DNA from: SAR86 cluster bacterium
GTDB taxonomy: Bacteria > Pseudomonadota > Gammaproteobacteria > Magnimaribacterales > Magnimaribacteraceae
NCBI GenBank assembly: GCA_029268615.1
Contig: JAQWNM010000015.1
Location: forward strand, 23,596-87,595
Direction of reading: 5' to 3'
Length of the DNA stretch: 64,000 nucleotides
The notes beneath the pieces are model-generated. The model ran no database searches. It had not been told where the DNA came from and worked only from the letters and a program-made list of their open reading frames with translations. A program made the translations under genes and the position numbers. Positions 46,740-56,705 of this stretch are shown in pieces. Position 1 is the first letter of the stretch, and the number at the start of each line of letters is the position of its first letter.

Positions 46740-47567
46740 ATGAGTCTTGAAGCAGATAAGATAGAAATCATCTCACCTTCTGTAAGGAGAATTACAGCTG
46801 GAAATTCTAGTGTATTTACTGGCCCTGGAACAAACACCTATCTTATAGGAATAGACAAAGTTACTGTATTGGATCCGGGACCAGCTATACAGGATCATAT
46901 TGAAGCAATTGCTAAATGTTCAGGGAAAATAGAACAAATCATAGTGACACACACTCATCCAGATCATTCTCCTGGAGTTAAGCTTCTTCAGGATATTCTA
47001 GATATCCCTGCTTTTGGACTAATTACTGAACGCAGCAAGAACCAAGATTTGACTTTTAATCCAGATGTCATGCTAAACCATGGTGAAATTATTAATGTTG
47101 AGAATAATAAATTAGAAGTCATTCATACGCCTGGCCATGCTTCTAATCATTTATGCTATTTATTAGAAGAAGAAGGCATGATCTTCACAGGAGATCATAT
47201 TATGAATGGTTCAACTGTTGTTATATCTCCGCCTGATGGAAATATGAGACAATATCTTGAATCTCTGGATATGCTTAAGAATTATGATTTGAAAAGCATA
47301 GCTCCAGGGCATGGAGAAGTATTGAAAGATCCTCAATCCGTGGTCCAATGGATAATTAAACATAGACTAGATAGAGAAAATAAAGTTTTAAGTGCAATAA
47401 AACTCAAGGGTCATGGTAATGCAGATTCCTTAGTAGAAGAAGTTTATAAAGATGTTAGTTCCGCCTTGTTCCCTATTGCTAAATGGTCTTTAAACGCCCA
47501 CTTAATTAAATTATATGAAGATGGTGTTCTTTCTAGGGAAGACAAAACTTATAAATATATTACTTAA
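46740..47567 (+). CDS. MBL-fold metallo-hydrolase, LACTB2-like
   Basis: 275-residue metallo-beta-lactamase-fold enzyme. Metal motifs are THTHPDHSPG (HxHxDH), HTPGHASNHLCY and TGDHIMNG, then APGHGE, in the order of the LACTB2/glyoxalase-II-like group, which includes RNases and thioesterases. A helical DNA/RNA-binding-like C-terminal domain is likely, as in LACTB2. It starts two bases after the Nudix gene stop and its 3' end overlaps the convergent msrA by 8 bp. Confidence 0.83.
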   Translation: MSLEADKIEIISPSVRRITAGNSSVFTGPGTNTYLIGIDKVTVLDPGPAIQDHIEAIAKCSGKIEQIIVTHTHPDHSPGVKLLQDILDIPAFGLITERSKNQDLTFNPDVMLNHGEIINVENNKLEVIHTPGHASNHLCYLLEEEGMIFTGDHIMNGSTVVISPPDGNMRQYLESLDMLKNYDLKSIAPGHGEVLKDPQSVVQWIIKHRLDRENKVLSAIKLKGHGNADSLVEEVYKDVSSALFPIAKWSLNAHLIKLYEDGVLSREDKTYKYIT

Positions 47568-48201
47568 AAGTTATTCCTGTACCGCCAATTCCACAGTATC
47601 CATCAGGATTTTTTGCTAAATACTGTTGATGATAGTGCTCTGCATAATAAAATTCCGAAGCATCATTTATTTCAGTAGTTATTTTTCCCATACCTGATTT
47701 AGTCAGCTCCACTTGATAAGATTCTTTAGATTGGAGGGCTAAATAATTTTGTTCTTTATCAAAACAATAGATCCCAGACCTATATTGAGTACCAGAATCA
47801 TTACCTTGCCTCATCCCTTGAGTAGGGTTATGACCCTCCCAGAAGTGAATTAAAAGCTCTTCAAAAGATACATCATTAGGATTATATACAATCAATGCAA
47901 CCTCATTATGACCAGTTCTACCAGTACATACTTCATTATAAGTTGGGTTAGGAGTTAACCCATCTGAATAACCTACCATAGTAGAAAATACTCCATTTAA
48001 TTGCCAAAATATTTTTTCTACTCCCCAAAAACACCCCATCCCAAACATAGCTTTTTTCATTTCACTTGGAAAGGGTTCTACCATCGTTGTGCCAGTTATA
48101 AAATGCTCATTTGGAACTTCAATTTTTTCTTTTCTTCCAGGTAAAGCTTCTGATTGGGAGGGTAAAATAGATTTCTTATTTATTAGATCAATTAATGACA
48201 T
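47560..48201 (-). CDS. msrA: Peptide-methionine (S)-S-oxide reductase MsrA
   Basis: Repairs methionine-S-sulfoxide in proteins. The catalytic motif [13 protein letters not shown] is near residue 53 and the [16 protein letters not shown] region near 188 provides the resolving Cys. At 213 residues it matches the E. coli-type longer MsrA, including the [15 protein letters not shown] N-terminus. Its ATG is inside the end of acs, giving a 14 bp overlap and probable translational coupling. Confidence 0.95.
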   Translation of the reverse strand: MSLIDLINKKSILPSQSEALPGRKEKIEVPNEHFITGTTMVEPFPSEMKKAMFGMGCFWGVEKIFWQLNGVFSTMVGYSDGLTPNPTYNEVCTGRTGHNEVALIVYNPNDVSFEELLIHFWEGHNPTQGMRQGNDSGTQYRSGIYCFDKEQNYLALQSKESYQVELTKSGMGKITTEINDASEFYYAEHYHQQYLAKNPDGYCGIGGTGITFK

Positions 48202-50134
48202 TATTCTTTCTTTCGGTTATAAGTTCTTGAACAACACTGGGGTCTGCTAGTGTAGAAATATCTCCAAGTTCTTTTATATCATTGGAGGCAATCTTTCTAA
48301 GTATTCTTCTCATGATTTTCCCAGATCTAGTTTTTGGAAGACCAGGAGCCCATTGAATTATATCAGGCTTAGCTATAGCACCAATCTCATTTTTAACTAA
48401 TTCTATGAGTGCCTCTTTTATCTCTTCAGAAGGGTCAACACCATTCATAAGAGTTACATAACAATAAATCCCTTGACCTTTAATATTATGATCATATCCA
48501 ACTACAGCAGATTCTGCTACGTTTGGATGAAGCACAAGAGAACTTTCTATTTCTGCAGTACCTAACCTGTGCCCGGAAACATTAAGGACGTCATCTACTC
48601 TACCTGTAATCCAGTAATATCCATCTTTATCTCTTCTAGCTCCATCTCCAGTAGTGTAATAACCAGGGTTCAAAGAGAAATATGTATCTAAGCATCTTTC
48701 ATGATCATCATATACTGTTCTTATTTGAGATGGCCAACTTCTTTTTATAACGAGATTGCCTTCTCCTTGGCCTTTTATTTCATGTCCTTCTTCATCTAAA
48801 AGAGCTGGTTCAACTCCAAAAAAAGGTAATGTTGCGCTACCAGGTTTAAGATCAGTTACACCAGCGATTGGAGAAATCATAATCCCTCCCGTTTCAGTTT
48901 GCCACCATGTATCTATTATTGGGCATCTGCTATTCCCGACTACTTGATAATACCATTCCCATGCTTCTGGATTTATAGGCTCTCCAACTGAGCCAAGTAA
49001 TTTTAGGGATTCCCTTGAAGTGCAATTCACAAATTCATTACCCTGTGCCATTAGGGCTCTTAAGGCAGTTGGAGCAGTATAAAAAATATTTACTTTATGT
49101 TTATCAATTATATTCCAGAATCTAGAGGCATCAGGATAGGTAGGTATACCTTCAAACATAAGTGAGGTTGCACAATTGGATAATGGTCCGTAGACAATAT
49201 ATGAATGCCCTGTTATCCAGCCGACGTCAGCTGTACACCAATATATATCTTGTTCTTGATAATTAAAGATGATTTGATGAGTCATTGCAGCTTGTAGCAA
49301 ATAACCCCCGGTAGTATGTAGAACACCTTTAGGTTTACCTGTTGAGCCAGAAGTATAAAGAATAAAGAGGGGATCCTCTGAACTCATTGGCTCAGGTTCG
49401 CAAAAATCATCCACTTCTTTAATAATTTCTTCGTATATCAGATCTCTGTTCTTTGTTAGATTTACCTTAGATTTAGTTCTAGAGATTACAATTACTGAAT
49501 GAACATTTGGACAGGTTTCAAGGGCTTTATCAACGTTATCTTTTAAAGGTATTTTTTTTGATCCTCTTACACCTTCATTAGCTGTAATAACTGCAGAACA
49601 ATTACTATCTAAGATTCTATCTTTTAAGGCTTCAGGTGAAAATCCACCAAATACAACTGAGTGGATTGCTCCTATCCTTGCACAAGCAAGCATTGCATAA
49701 GTAGCTTCTGGAATCATAGGCATGTAAATACAAACAGTATCGCCTTTATTGATTCCACTCTTCTTTAAAGCATTGCTAAATCTACAGACAGATTTATGTA
49801 ACTCATTATAGGTAATTTCTTTGGAATCATTAGGATTATCTCCTTCCCAGATGATAGCTACTTTTGAACCATTTTTACTTAGATGTCTATCAATACAATT
49901 AACTGACGCATTAATTTTTCCATCCTTAAACCATTCAAATTCACCATTATTAAAGTCTGATTTACATATTGATTTAGGTATTTTTTCCCATGTTAAATAT
50001 TTTGTTAGTTGTTCCTGCCAAAACTTTTTTGGCTCCCTTAAAGAATGATCATAAAGGCTCTTGTAAGATTCTTTATCAAGAGAATTATTTTTATATACGG
50101 AATTATTTTGAATATATATTTTTTCTTTTGACAT
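48188..50134 (-). CDS. acs: Acetyl-CoA synthetase
   Basis: Activates acetate to acetyl-CoA through acetyl-AMP. Adenylation motifs [30 protein letters not shown] and the CoA-region [15 protein letters not shown] are present, and the regulated catalytic lysine is in [15 protein letters not shown] near the C-terminus. Length 648 is exactly the usual Acs. The motif around the lysine suits control by acetylation, but no Pat or CobB gene is in the window. Confidence 0.97.
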   Translation of the reverse strand: MSKEKIYIQNNSVYKNNSLDKESYKSLYDHSLREPKKFWQEQLTKYLTWEKIPKSICKSDFNNGEFEWFKDGKINASVNCIDRHLSKNGSKVAIIWEGDNPNDSKEITYNELHKSVCRFSNALKKSGINKGDTVCIYMPMIPEATYAMLACARIGAIHSVVFGGFSPEALKDRILDSNCSAVITANEGVRGSKKIPLKDNVDKALETCPNVHSVIVISRTKSKVNLTKNRDLIYEEIIKEVDDFCEPEPMSSEDPLFILYTSGSTGKPKGVLHTTGGYLLQAAMTHQIIFNYQEQDIYWCTADVGWITGHSYIVYGPLSNCATSLMFEGIPTYPDASRFWNIIDKHKVNIFYTAPTALRALMAQGNEFVNCTSRESLKLLGSVGEPINPEAWEWYYQVVGNSRCPIIDTWWQTETGGIMISPIAGVTDLKPGSATLPFFGVEPALLDEEGHEIKGQGEGNLVIKRSWPSQIRTVYDDHERCLDTYFSLNPGYYTTGDGARRDKDGYYWITGRVDDVLNVSGHRLGTAEIESSLVLHPNVAESAVVGYDHNIKGQGIYCYVTLMNGVDPSEEIKEALIELVKNEIGAIAKPDIIQWAPGLPKTRSGKIMRRILRKIASNDIKELGDISTLADPSVVQELITERKNNVIN

Positions 50135-50136
50135 AT

Positions 50137-50823
50137 TTAGATAAGGCTTGGGCTTGGATTAAAGTACATTCTTCTTCCCGTCGGATCATTATAAAACTCC
50201 ATAATTTTCCCTAGTAACAAGATGAAGTCATCTTCTTTAGTGGCAAAATTTATAAATTCAGAATTAACAATCAAGACAAGAGATCTTTCATAGTTTAAAA
50301 AGAATTTTTTATAGGCTTCATTTAAGCTTTCAAGGTAATTGTAATCAATACTCTTTTCCATCTCAACGCCCCTACTTTTTACTCTTCTATATAAAGTTTT
50401 TGTTTCAGCTTGCAAATAAATCACTATATCTGGAATAGGAAGTTCAATGGATAAATAATCATAAATTTGGTTGTACAAACTTAACTCATGTTCGTCTAGG
50501 GTTAATTCAGCAAATAATTTGTCCTTTTCTAGCAAGAAGTCAGATATCTTAACAGGATTAAAGATATCCTCCTGTTTCAATTCTTCAGACTCTTTAACTC
50601 TTTGGAATAAAAAAAATAATTGAGTAGCCAAGGCAGATTTCTTAGGATTTTTATAAAAATCTACTAAAAAAGGGTTGTCATTTGGCTTTTCTAAAAAAGT
50701 ATCATATCCAAAATAATCAGCTAATAATTTAGTTAATGTAGTTTTTCCAACTCCTATCGGTCCTTCTACAGAAATAAACTTTGGCTTTTTTTTAAATTCA
50801 TCAAGGTTTACTTTCCTCGGCAT
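50137..50823 (-). CDS. Deoxynucleoside kinase
   Basis: 228-residue P-loop kinase phosphorylating deoxynucleosides. Walker [15 protein letters not shown] is near residue 21-34, the [12 protein letters not shown] segment fits the family's substrate region, and [19 protein letters not shown] the lid. Substrates could be deoxyadenosine or deoxyguanosine; specificity is not visible. In relatives folK commonly follows pcnB; here this kinase follows it directly, with a 48 bp gap. Confidence 0.85.
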   Translation of the reverse strand: MPRKVNLDEFKKKPKFISVEGPIGVGKTTLTKLLADYFGYDTFLEKPNDNPFLVDFYKNPKKSALATQLFFLFQRVKESEELKQEDIFNPVKISDFLLEKDKLFAELTLDEHELSLYNQIYDYLSIELPIPDIVIYLQAETKTLYRRVKSRGVEMEKSIDYNYLESLNEAYKKFFLNYERSLVLIVNSEFINFATKEDDFILLLGKIMEFYNDPTGRRMYFNPSPSLI

Positions 50824-50871
50824 CTTTGCTTCTCAAATAAAATTATTTACTGGGTCAATACTATATCCTTT

Positions 50872-52143
50872 TTAATGTAAAAATTTGTTATTAGTGTGTA
50901 TTTTAGTTCCAAACTTCTTGGATCTTTCAATCATTTTTTTTCTTTTTTTAAAACTAGAAAATTGAAAAGACTCCCACCAATGTCCTATATCATCAAGGTT
51001 AAGACCAGCTAATTCTCTATTTATTAAAAAATCAAAACCAGCCCTAAACTTCTTTTGCTCTATGAGTCTATGGGCGCTCTGGCTATTTGTTTTCATTAAT
51101 TTTATTTGTAGAGCCCAGATCTGAAATATGGAATCTTTCATATTTTTCGGGATAAAGCAAAAGTTAGATTGCTCTTCTAGCAAATAGATTGCATGGAGTC
51201 TTAATTCAGTATATTTGACCTGATGAGTGTTTATTTCACCAAAACTTTTTACTAATCCCGGCCAAAGTAATGTAGCTATGAGAAAAGGCAAAATAACAGT
51301 CTTATTTTCCTGCACGCGTTTATCAGTTCCTTTTAATGATATTTCTATAAAATTTTTAAAGTAATCATTATTAGATTTAATGTTTGTTTTTAAAGAAGGA
51401 AATAGGTACTTCAAAATGTTTAGATCTTCTAGATAAAGATAATTCTTATAACTATTTCCAAAAAGAAATAATTTATTTATTTCATCTAATCTTCTAGCAG
51501 GAGGCACGTTAAGAATTAGAAATCCTAAATTAGATATTTTTTTTTCAATAGATTTTTCTAATTTTAAATTTAATTTAGAAGAAAATCTGACAGCTCTTAA
51601 CATTCGAACTGGATCCTCTTTAAATCTATTATCAATATTGCCTAAGACTCTAATCTTTTTATTTCTAATGTCCTTATATCCTCCAGTAAAATCTATTATT
51701 TCTTGAGTAGCAATATCATAAAATAATGAATTCATTGTAAAATCTCTTCTAAAGGCATCCTCATATGCATTTCCATAATGGTTATCATCAAGAATCATGC
51801 CTTCTTTAGTTTGAGATTTATTAGGTTTTTCTGATCTAAAAGTAGCAACTTCTATAAAGTTTCTTCCACTTCTAACATGGACTAGTTTAAACCTTCTTCC
51901 TATAATTCTACTCCTAGGGATAAGTTTTTTGATCTTTTCAGGGCTTGCACTCGTTGCAATATCAAAATCCTTAGGCTTTACTTGAAGTAGCTGGTCTCTT
52001 ATACAGCCCCCAACCAAATAAGCTTCATGGCCATTCTTTTTTAAAGTTACTATTACTTTTCTAATGTTTTTTGGAACAAATGAAGGATCAATCTTGTGTG
52101 TAGATATTTGGATTTTTTCCGGAGAAAGATTAGTGGTTATCAA
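50872..52143 (-). CDS. pcnB: Poly(A) polymerase I
   Basis: Adds A tails to RNA 3' ends, marking them for decay. The nucleotidyltransferase motif YLVGGCIRDQLLQVKPKDFDIATSA is at about residues 40-64, followed by the EVATFR strand and the DFTMNSLFYD and DPVRMLRAVRF motifs of the class II polymerase/CCA family. Length 423 residues, near E. coli PcnB. The missing CCA-specific motif cannot be checked by eye, so CCA transferase is an alternative; the position after dksA argues for PcnB. Confidence 0.92.
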   Translation of the reverse strand: MITTNLSPEKIQISTHKIDPSFVPKNIRKVIVTLKKNGHEAYLVGGCIRDQLLQVKPKDFDIATSASPEKIKKLIPRSRIIGRRFKLVHVRSGRNFIEVATFRSEKPNKSQTKEGMILDDNHYGNAYEDAFRRDFTMNSLFYDIATQEIIDFTGGYKDIRNKKIRVLGNIDNRFKEDPVRMLRAVRFSSKLNLKLEKSIEKKISNLGFLILNVPPARRLDEINKLFLFGNSYKNYLYLEDLNILKYLFPSLKTNIKSNNDYFKNFIEISLKGTDKRVQENKTVILPFLIATLLWPGLVKSFGEINTHQVKYTELRLHAIYLLEEQSNFCFIPKNMKDSIFQIWALQIKLMKTNSQSAHRLIEQKKFRAGFDFLINRELAGLNLDDIGHWWESFQFSSFKKRKKMIERSKKFGTKIHTNNKFLH

Positions 52144-52164
52144 AAGATCATAAAAACAAAACCT

Positions 52165-52776
52165 TTATCCAAAATTTTGCCTTTCTTTTATTTCTTCAAG
52201 AGTTTTACAGTCTATGCACCTTGTAGCAGTAGGTCTGGCTTCAAGTCTTCTAATGCCTATTTCTATTCCGCAAGATCTACAATATCCATAATCAGATGCT
52301 TTAAGTTCTTCAATGGATTGTTCTATTTTAGCCAAAAGCTTTCTTTCCCTTTCCCTAGTTCTTAGCTCCAAGGTAAATTCTTCTTCTTGGGAGGCTCTAT
52401 CTGACTGATCTGGAAAATTTGTAGGACTTTTTTGCAAATTTTGTGCTGTTTTATCTTGCTCTATTAATAATAGAGATTTCCAAGAATTCAATATTTTATC
52501 AAAATGACTTTTTTGTCTCTTATTCATATACCTCTCGTTCTTTCTTAATTTCAGAGGTTCAAGAGATGCTAAGAATTCATCTTCGCCTGAGTATTTATTT
52601 TTTGTAATATTAGAAATCGAAGGCTTTGCTCTTTTTTGCGCAACTACCTTTGATTTTTTTGATACTACTTTTGGTTTTTTAGCAACTGCCTTAAGTTTTT
52701 TCGCAACAGCTGTGGGGTTTTTTTTCGCAGCTTTGCTTTTTTTTGTCGCTACTTTAGTTTTTTTCTTTGTTGGCAT
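52165..52776 (-). CDS. dksA: RNA polymerase-binding factor DksA with lysine-rich N-terminal extension
   Basis: Works with ppGpp to retune rRNA and other promoters at the RNA polymerase secondary channel. Residues from about 70 on match DksA: the coiled-coil tip NFPDQSDRASQEEEF with the two essential Asp residues, then the zinc finger (CRSCG, CIDCK) and IGIRRLEARPTATRC. The first about 52 residues are extra: a repetitive Lys/Ala/Val stretch (AAKKNPTAVAKKLKAVAKKP), histone-H1-like and strongly basic. Length is 203 against about 150. No start codon gives a normal-length protein with a better context. Confidence 0.93.
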   Translation of the reverse strand: MPTKKKTKVATKKSKAAKKNPTAVAKKLKAVAKKPKVVSKKSKVVAQKRAKPSISNITKNKYSGEDEFLASLEPLKLRKNERYMNKRQKSHFDKILNSWKSLLLIEQDKTAQNLQKSPTNFPDQSDRASQEEEFTLELRTRERERKLLAKIEQSIEELKASDYGYCRSCGIEIGIRRLEARPTATRCIDCKTLEEIKERQNFG

Positions 52777-52873
52777 ATTATTATTTTTAAAAGTTAACTA
52801 TATAAAAAGTGGCGGGAATTTATCAGTTTATTTTTTTTTTATCCACACTTTTTTAAATTAATTTATTTTTTCA

Positions 52874-53878
52874 TTAAAAAGAATATGACTCTTTTAATTT
52901 CAAGTAGTCCGCTTTCTTAAGTCTAGGACCAAAATGTTCAACTTGCTTAGAGGCAGCGTAACATCCAAATTTGGCTGACTCTATAGGTCCTAATTCTTGA
53001 GACAGAGAATATAAAACAGCACCAGCAAACATATCTCCTGCGCCATTTGAATCTATTGCGTTGGCTTTGACAGCATCAATTTCTAAAAAGTATTTTCCAT
53101 CCCAAACAGACGCACCATTTTCTCCTTTTGTAATAAAAATATTAGCAGCCCGTTTACTTATTACTTTTTTGGCATTGTCTAGACTGTTAGAGCTGGTAAA
53201 AGCCATCGCTTCTTTTTCATTACAAAAGATGATGTCAATATCAGACATGATTATTTCTTGTATTCTGTCATAAAAAGCAGAAACAATATTATGATCCGAA
53301 AGAGAAAAAGCTATTTTTGTATCATTTTCTTTTGCTAATTTAATAGCTTCTATGCAAGCTTTAAAAGCCGAATCTGATGTAACTAGATATCCTTCAATTA
53401 GAAGGAATTTAGAATTTCTTATCCCTGATATATCAATATCTTTAATGCTCAGAGATTCACTTACCCCTAGACAAGTACACATTGTTCTTTCTGTATCTGG
53501 AGTCACCATAATTATACTTTGACCAGTAGGCTCGGAGTTATCTTTACAAAGGATATTATTTGTAACTTCATTTTCTTCTAAATTTGTTATATAAAAATTT
53601 CCAAGATCGTCATTTGATACTTTGCAGGAATAATGACATTTAGCTCCAAATGAGGATGCAGCTATTATTGAATTAGTAGCTGAGCCTCCACAGGCCTTTA
53701 TACTTTTTAGGTTATGGGTACTCAGAGCTTCAATAAGTTCTTTTTGACCCTCAGCATCCTTTAAGGTCATTGAACCAAAATCTATTCCTAGGTTTTTAAT
53801 AATTGGAGTGAATTCTTCATTAATTTTGAATTGGAGATCCACAATAGCGTGACCTAGTCCTGTAATATCTATACTCAT
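52874..53878 (-). CDS. PfkB-family carbohydrate/adenosine kinase
   Basis: 334-residue ribokinase-fold kinase. The N-terminal glycines CGGSATNSIIAASSFG and the C-terminal catalytic DSNGAGDMFAGAVLY (base Asp) are intact. The overall layout resembles adenosine-kinase-like bacterial proteins, but the substrate cannot be decided. It is divergent from mrcB (75 bp) and separated from dksA by 97 bp of AT-rich sequence. Confidence 0.85.
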   Translation of the reverse strand: MSIDITGLGHAIVDLQFKINEEFTPIIKNLGIDFGSMTLKDAEGQKELIEALSTHNLKSIKACGGSATNSIIAASSFGAKCHYSCKVSNDDLGNFYITNLEENEVTNNILCKDNSEPTGQSIIMVTPDTERTMCTCLGVSESLSIKDIDISGIRNSKFLLIEGYLVTSDSAFKACIEAIKLAKENDTKIAFSLSDHNIVSAFYDRIQEIIMSDIDIIFCNEKEAMAFTSSNSLDNAKKVISKRAANIFITKGENGASVWDGKYFLEIDAVKANAIDSNGAGDMFAGAVLYSLSQELGPIESAKFGCYAASKQVEHFGPRLKKADYLKLKESYSF

Positions 53879-53953
53879 GATTATATGTTTTGTTGAAGTT
53901 TAAAAATGATCTTAGACTATGCACAAATTTTTTAAGTCGTTTATTATTGCACA

Positions 53954-56275
53954 GTGAATTTAATTAACTCTAACATAAAAAAGATACTCATAACTATTGT
54001 CGTCTTAGCAGTATTTATTTCTATCTTATTTTTGAGCGTTTTAGATATTAAAGTAAGGGATAAATTTGAGACAGCTTTATGGACTATTCCTGCTAAGGTT
54101 TACGCAAGGTCTCTGGATATATCAGAGGGAACTTATTTAAATAAGAATATTTTTGTTAAAGAGCTTGAAATTATTGGATATAAAAAGACATATGCGGCTT
54201 CAAGTCCTGGAGATTATTCAATAAAAAATCGTAAAGTAGAAGTTTTCTTAAAAGGTTTCGATAATCAATATAAAAAACAAGATAAAGGAAAATTCATAAT
54301 AGCCTTTTCTAAGAAAGGTAAGGTTCTTTCAATAAAAAGAGAAGATGGAATCTTTGTAGATTTTATTTCATTAGAACCATTAGCTATAGGAGGAATGTAT
54401 CCATCTCATATGGAAGATAGAATGCCTTTAGAATGGTCAGATGTTCCTCAAGAATTAATAGATATAATTGTTTCCGTTGAAGATCAAGACTTTTTTAATC
54501 ATAAAGGCTTCTCTTTTAAAGCCATAACTAGGGCACTTTTTAGAAATCTACGCGCCACAAGCGTTGTTGAGGGAGGAAGTACAATAACTCAACAATTAAC
54601 TAAAAGCTTATTCTTTTCCCCAGAGCAAACTTTAACTAGAAAAATCATGGAACTTATTGTTTCTCTACTAATAGAGATTCATTATTCTAAAGAAGAAATC
54701 CTATTAGCTTATATCAACGATGTTCACCTTTCTCAGGTAGGTAATAGATCTATAAATGGATTTGGTCTTGCTTCAGAACATTTCTTTGGAACTTCAATCA
54801 AGTCTCTAGATTTAGATCAGATGGCACTTTTAGTAGGAATGCTGAAAGGGCCATCTATATATAATCCTAGGAGGTTTCCCGAAAGGGCAAAAAAAAGGCG
54901 AGATTTAGTTTTGTCTATTTTAAATAAAAGTGATGTATTTTCTACAAAGCGAATAGAACTAGAGTTAAGTAAGCCTATATCTGTAATAAGACCTAGATAT
55001 GGGAGTAAAACGAAATATCCGGCTTTTCAAGATCTAGTAAGGCTTGATTTGAGGAATCAGTTCTCAGATAAAGAGCTAAGAGTAAATGGACTCCAGGTAC
55101 ACACTAATATTGAGCCAGTAACTCAAGAGATTGCTCAAAAGAACTTAACTCTTACATTAAAAGAATTAAATCAGAAATATAAACAAAATTTAAATGATTT
55201 GCAGTCCGCGGTAGTTATTATAAAAGTTGGTTCAGGAGAAATTGTGTCTCTAGTTGGTAGTTCAAACCCAAATAATTTTGGATTTAATAGAGCTCTTAAC
55301 GCTTTTCGGCCAATGGGTTCTTTAATGAAGCCAGTAGTTTATTTAGCGGCATTAAAGAGACACGATCAGTATAACCTTAATACTATTATTGATGACTCAA
55401 AGTTAATAGTTAGCCTTCCTGAAGGAGGTGCTTGGGAACCAAATAATTTTGATGGAGAGTTTCATGGCAAAATCCCAATGCATGAAGCTTTATGGCAATC
55501 TTATAATATTGCTACTGCAAGAATAGGTATGGATATAGGAGTAGATGTTGTCTTGGAAGATCTTTATGAACTTGGGTATACAAAGAAAAAGATTCCTTTG
55601 CCATCTTATTTGATCGGTTCTATAGAAATGTCTCCTTTAGAAATAGCTGAAATTTACCAAACCTTAGCTTCAGATGGTTTCCATACAGAATTAAGGGCAG
55701 TTAGTTATGTCTCAGATTTAAATAATAATAATATTTGGGTTAATCAACTTAAATTGCAACAGAGATTTAGGTCGGAGGATATTCATTTATTAAAGTTTCC
55801 TCTAAGACAATTATTTGAAAGAGGAACTGCTAGAGGCTATTCTAAAGATATATTGGATAAGTGGAATGCGGGTGGAAAGACGGGAACTTCAAATGATCAA
55901 AGAGATAGCTGGTTTGCAGGTTATGCAGGAGATTATTTGGTTATTGTCTGGTTGGGTTTTGATGATAATAGAAAAACTCCTCTTACAGGTAGATCTGGTG
56001 CACTTCAGGTTTGGAAGGCAATTATTGAAGATCTAAATCCTCTAGCGCAAAGGAGTGCTATACCTAAGAGAATAAAATATTTATGGGTGAATATAAAAGA
56101 TGGACTTTTGAGCGGAGAAAATTGTAAGAATTCTGTTTATATGCCTTTCATAAGTGGATTCGAACCAAAAAGAGTATCACTAAAATCAAAAAATTGTATG
56201 AATGTTTTAATGCCTTACAAAACTAAGATTTATAAAAAAATTAATAAGATAATGGATGGGTTGAGTGAAAATTAA
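53954..56275 (+). CDS. mrcB: Penicillin-binding protein 1B (bifunctional transglycosylase/transpeptidase)
   Basis: Polymerises glycan strands and crosslinks peptides in the periplasm. One membrane helix at 12-30, a UB2H-like region (about 60-140), the GT51 catalytic Glu E176 in VEDQDFFNHKG, and GGSTITQQLTKSLFF. The transpeptidase has S456/K459 (PMGSLMKP), SYN (QSYNIATAR) and KTG (GGKTGTSND). Length 773, GTG start at 53954. A lipoprotein gene overlaps its end by 11 bp. Confidence 0.95.
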   Translation: MNLINSNIKKILITIVVLAVFISILFLSVLDIKVRDKFETALWTIPAKVYARSLDISEGTYLNKNIFVKELEIIGYKKTYAASSPGDYSIKNRKVEVFLKGFDNQYKKQDKGKFIIAFSKKGKVLSIKREDGIFVDFISLEPLAIGGMYPSHMEDRMPLEWSDVPQELIDIIVSVEDQDFFNHKGFSFKAITRALFRNLRATSVVEGGSTITQQLTKSLFFSPEQTLTRKIMELIVSLLIEIHYSKEEILLAYINDVHLSQVGNRSINGFGLASEHFFGTSIKSLDLDQMALLVGMLKGPSIYNPRRFPERAKKRRDLVLSILNKSDVFSTKRIELELSKPISVIRPRYGSKTKYPAFQDLVRLDLRNQFSDKELRVNGLQVHTNIEPVTQEIAQKNLTLTLKELNQKYKQNLNDLQSAVVIIKVGSGEIVSLVGSSNPNNFGFNRALNAFRPMGSLMKPVVYLAALKRHDQYNLNTIIDDSKLIVSLPEGGAWEPNNFDGEFHGKIPMHEALWQSYNIATARIGMDIGVDVVLEDLYELGYTKKKIPLPSYLIGSIEMSPLEIAEIYQTLASDGFHTELRAVSYVSDLNNNNIWVNQLKLQQRFRSEDIHLLKFPLRQLFERGTARGYSKDILDKWNAGGKTGTSNDQRDSWFAGYAGDYLVIVWLGFDDNRKTPLTGRSGALQVWKAIIEDLNPLAQRSAIPKRIKYLWVNIKDGLLSGENCKNSVYMPFISGFEPKRVSLKSKNCMNVLMPYKTKIYKKINKIMDGLSEN

Positions 56276-56705
56276 AATTCTCATATTTCTTGTTTATATT
56301 ATATTTTCAATAGGTTGTGCCATATCTAATCAAAAAATAGATCTTAGAGAATCTGAGAGCATTATTGATTTTGCAGAGGATCTAAAAGGTCTGCTTGCAG
56401 ATAAGAGAAGCCTCAGAAAAGAAGTTAAAAATATTAATGCAAAAAAACCTGCCGTTCAAAGGATTGTCTTTTTAGCGGATAAATTGTGGTCAGATGGAAA
56501 TGAAATAGATGCAGTCCTTTCACTAGAGAGAGCTTTAAGGATTGCAAAAGATGAACCCTCTATATATTTAAGACTTGCACATATAAGACTAGAAGAAGGA
56601 TTTTTAGAAGAATCAAAAAGTTTTGCCTCTAAAGGTTTGATGATCTCAGATATATCATCATGGGAAAGAGTTTTATTAACCATATATTTAAATATAGACA
56701 GTTAA
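56265..56705 (+). CDS. Small TPR-like lipoprotein
   Basis: 146-residue protein with a signal peptide ending in a lipobox (FSIGC, Cys at about 18). The later part, about 60-140, has helical hairpin pattern (DEIDAVLSLERALRIA, PSIYLRLAHIRLEEGFLEESKSFASKGL) typical of TPR repeats. Such lipoproteins next to mrcB could act as activators like LpoB, but that is inference. The GTG start lies within the mrcB end; the 3' end overlaps thiE by 4 bp. Confidence 0.75.
   Translation: MKIKILIFLVYIIFSIGCAISNQKIDLRESESIIDFAEDLKGLLADKRSLRKEVKNINAKKPAVQRIVFLADKLWSDGNEIDAVLSLERALRIAKDEPSIYLRLAHIRLEEGFLEESKSFASKGLMISDISSWERVLLTIYLNIDS

Noticed and set aside
52777..52873. Terminator in the dksA to PfkB-kinase gap
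   Set aside because: An AAAAAGTG/CACTTTTT pairing is possible but AT-rich with a long loop, so it is not convincing.
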